Source: Halanaerobiales bacterium (lineage in GTDB: Bacteria > Bacillota > Halanaerobiia > Halanaerobiales > JADQBU01). Taken from it: a stretch of 6,442 nucleotides of DNA. The stretch spans positions 1-6,442 of the forward strand of contig JADQBU010000203.1 of assembly GCA_016278435.1 (NCBI GenBank). The letters run 5' to 3'. Shown one piece after another: positions 5,419-6,442 of the stretch; position 1 is the first letter of the stretch, and each line of letters opens with the position of its first letter. The notes under the pieces were generated by a model, which saw only the letters and a program-made list of their open reading frames with translations, did no database searches and had not been told where the DNA came from. A program made the position numbers and the translations under genes.

Positions 5419-6442
5419 CTAATTATTCTCTACTAGAAAATCGATTGTTTTTTCTACTAGCATCCCCTCTTTTAAATCCTCCAGCTGTCCCTGCATCTGC
5501 AAAATCATCTTTACCTTTTTGGGATCCTGTTCACTCTGTTCAGCCAGATCTTCTATCTTCTTATCTAATTCTTCATCAGTAATCTCAATTCCTTCATTTT
5601 TAGCAATAGCTTCAAGAACAAGATTGTTCCTGGCCATTCTGGCAGCACTTTCATGGTTTCTTTCCCGCCAGCCTTCTTCATCGATATCCATGTATTCAAA
5701 ATAATCCTCTAACTCCATACCCTGTTGGGATAAGCCCATGGAAAGGTTCTGCAGCATTTTATCTGCTTCCTGCTCAATCAAAGCCCCGGGTACATCCACT
5801 TCTGCATTTTCAACTGCCTTTTCAACAATCCTGGTCTTGAACTGTTCTTCTGCTTTTCCCTCTTTATCAGTCTGTAAATTTTCTCTAATATTTTCCCTTA
5901 GTTCTTCTATAGTATCAAAATCCGTAGCCTGTTTGGCCAGCTCATCATCTATTTCAGGCTTATTAATTTCTTTAATCTCTTTAATTGAAACTTCAAAATC
6001 TACAGTTTTACCGGCTAAATCTTCAGCATTATAATCTTCCGGCATTGTAACCTGAATTGTATTCGTTTCTCCTACCTTCATCCCTATTAGTTTTTCTTCA
6101 AATCCGGGTACAAATTTTCCAGAACCTATTTCCAGTGTAAACTCTTCTGCTGAGCCTCCAGGGAATGTTTCCCCATCAATAGTACCTTCAAAATCTATAA
6201 TTACATAATCCCCATCTTCTACTTCTTCTTTGTCGGAATTTATCAGTTGACTGTATCTGGATTGAATATTTTCTAACTGTTGTTCAACTTCCTCATCCTT
6301 TAATTCCACTTCTTCCTTTTCCACTCCCAGTCCTTTATACTCCCCCAGTGTAACTTCCGGTTTAACTTCAACTGTAGCTGTATATGTAGCAGTTTCATCT
6401 TCAGCAATATATAGGTCATCAATATCCGGACGGGCGATCGGC
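5419..6442 (-). CDS. tig: Trigger factor, ribosome-associated chaperone and peptidyl-prolyl isomerase, partial (N-terminus off window)
   Basis: 340 complete codons of trigger factor are present, open to the right edge; about 90 N-terminal residues, including the ribosome-docking loop, are missing. The fragment begins with the end of the N-terminal domain (PIARPDIDD, then VEVKPEVTLGEYKGLGVEK). The FKBP-type isomerase domain follows at fragment residues about 77-157 (GDYVIIDFEGTIDG, then GSGKFVPGFEEKLIGMKVGE, then AGKTVDFEVSIKEI). The long helical, acidic C-terminal substrate-cradling domain ends in EKTIDFLVENN and a TAG stop. A GTG at 6324 could be mistaken for a start, but the upstream frame is plainly trigger factor, so it is an internal Val codon. 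The protein binds nascent chains at the ribosome exit and assists cytosolic folding. Being upstream of clpP and clpX is its common bacterial position. Confidence 0.96.
   Translation of the reverse strand, partial: PIARPDIDDLYIAEDETATYTATVEVKPEVTLGEYKGLGVEKEEVELKDEEVEQQLENIQSRYSQLINSDKEEVEDGDYVIIDFEGTIDGETFPGGSAEEFTLEIGSGKFVPGFEEKLIGMKVGETNTIQVTMPEDYNAEDLAGKTVDFEVSIKEIKEINKPEIDDELAKQATDFDTIEELRENIRENLQTDKEGKAEEQFKTRIVEKAVENAEVDVPGALIEQEADKMLQNLSMGLSQQGMELEDYFEYMDIDEEGWRERNHESAARMARNNLVLEAIAKNEGIEITDEELDKKIEDLAEQSEQDPKKVKMILQMQGQLEDLKEGMLVEKTIDFLVENN

Noticed and set aside
6322..6324. GTG as start of a 301-residue trigger factor
   Set aside because: The frame stays open upstream and encodes typical trigger factor N-domain sequence to the window edge, so this is an internal Val.
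1..6442. A new defence, mobile or biosynthetic system
   Set aside because: Every long frame is a known proteostasis gene; there are no integrases, transposases, repeat arrays or unknown genes, and gaps are 150 bases or less.

Overview
The window is a compact block of protein-quality-control genes, all read from the minus strand. In transcription order (high to low coordinates) they are: the 3' part of tig (trigger factor), clpP, clpX, lonB, and the 5' part of lon (lonA). The sequence is AT-rich by eye. The set resembles low-GC Firmicutes (Bacillota): a membrane-anchored LonB of the Bacillus type sits directly upstream of LonA, and ClpP and ClpX follow tig. A sporulating or formerly sporulating clostridial or Halanaerobiales-like anaerobe is my best guess, but that is inference from protein style only.

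Layout. tig (5419-6442) runs off the right edge without its N-terminus. A 53-base gap with no terminator separates it from clpP (4763-5365), whose TAA stop directly abuts the clpX ATG. clpX (3509-4762) is followed by a strong hairpin with a run of eight U, which should end a tig-clpP-clpX transcript. The 150-base gap before lonB also holds a perfect 8-bp inverted repeat and a promoter-like element resembling the forespore sigma-F class. lonB (1706-3358) is complete and has every catalytic residue expected. A weaker terminator-like hairpin follows it. lon then begins at about 1576 and runs off the left edge.

The main anomaly is in lon. The reading frame is normal Lon up to a run of five A (minus strand, 559-563), then moves to the -1 frame. 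The rest of the AAA+ domain (Walker A, Walker B, sensor 1, arginine finger) is intact and open to the window edge in that new frame. One missing A explains everything. It could be a sequencing error, a recent inactivating mutation, or slippage; the sequence cannot decide between these.

Together the genes form a folding-and-degradation module. Trigger factor meets nascent chains at the ribosome, ClpX unfolds and feeds substrates to the ClpP chamber, and the two Lon proteases degrade misfolded or regulatory proteins in the cytosol (LonA) and at the membrane or forespore (LonB). I found no mobile element, CRISPR array, RNA gene or unknown gene, and no evidence for a new system; this is mostly a conserved housekeeping region.
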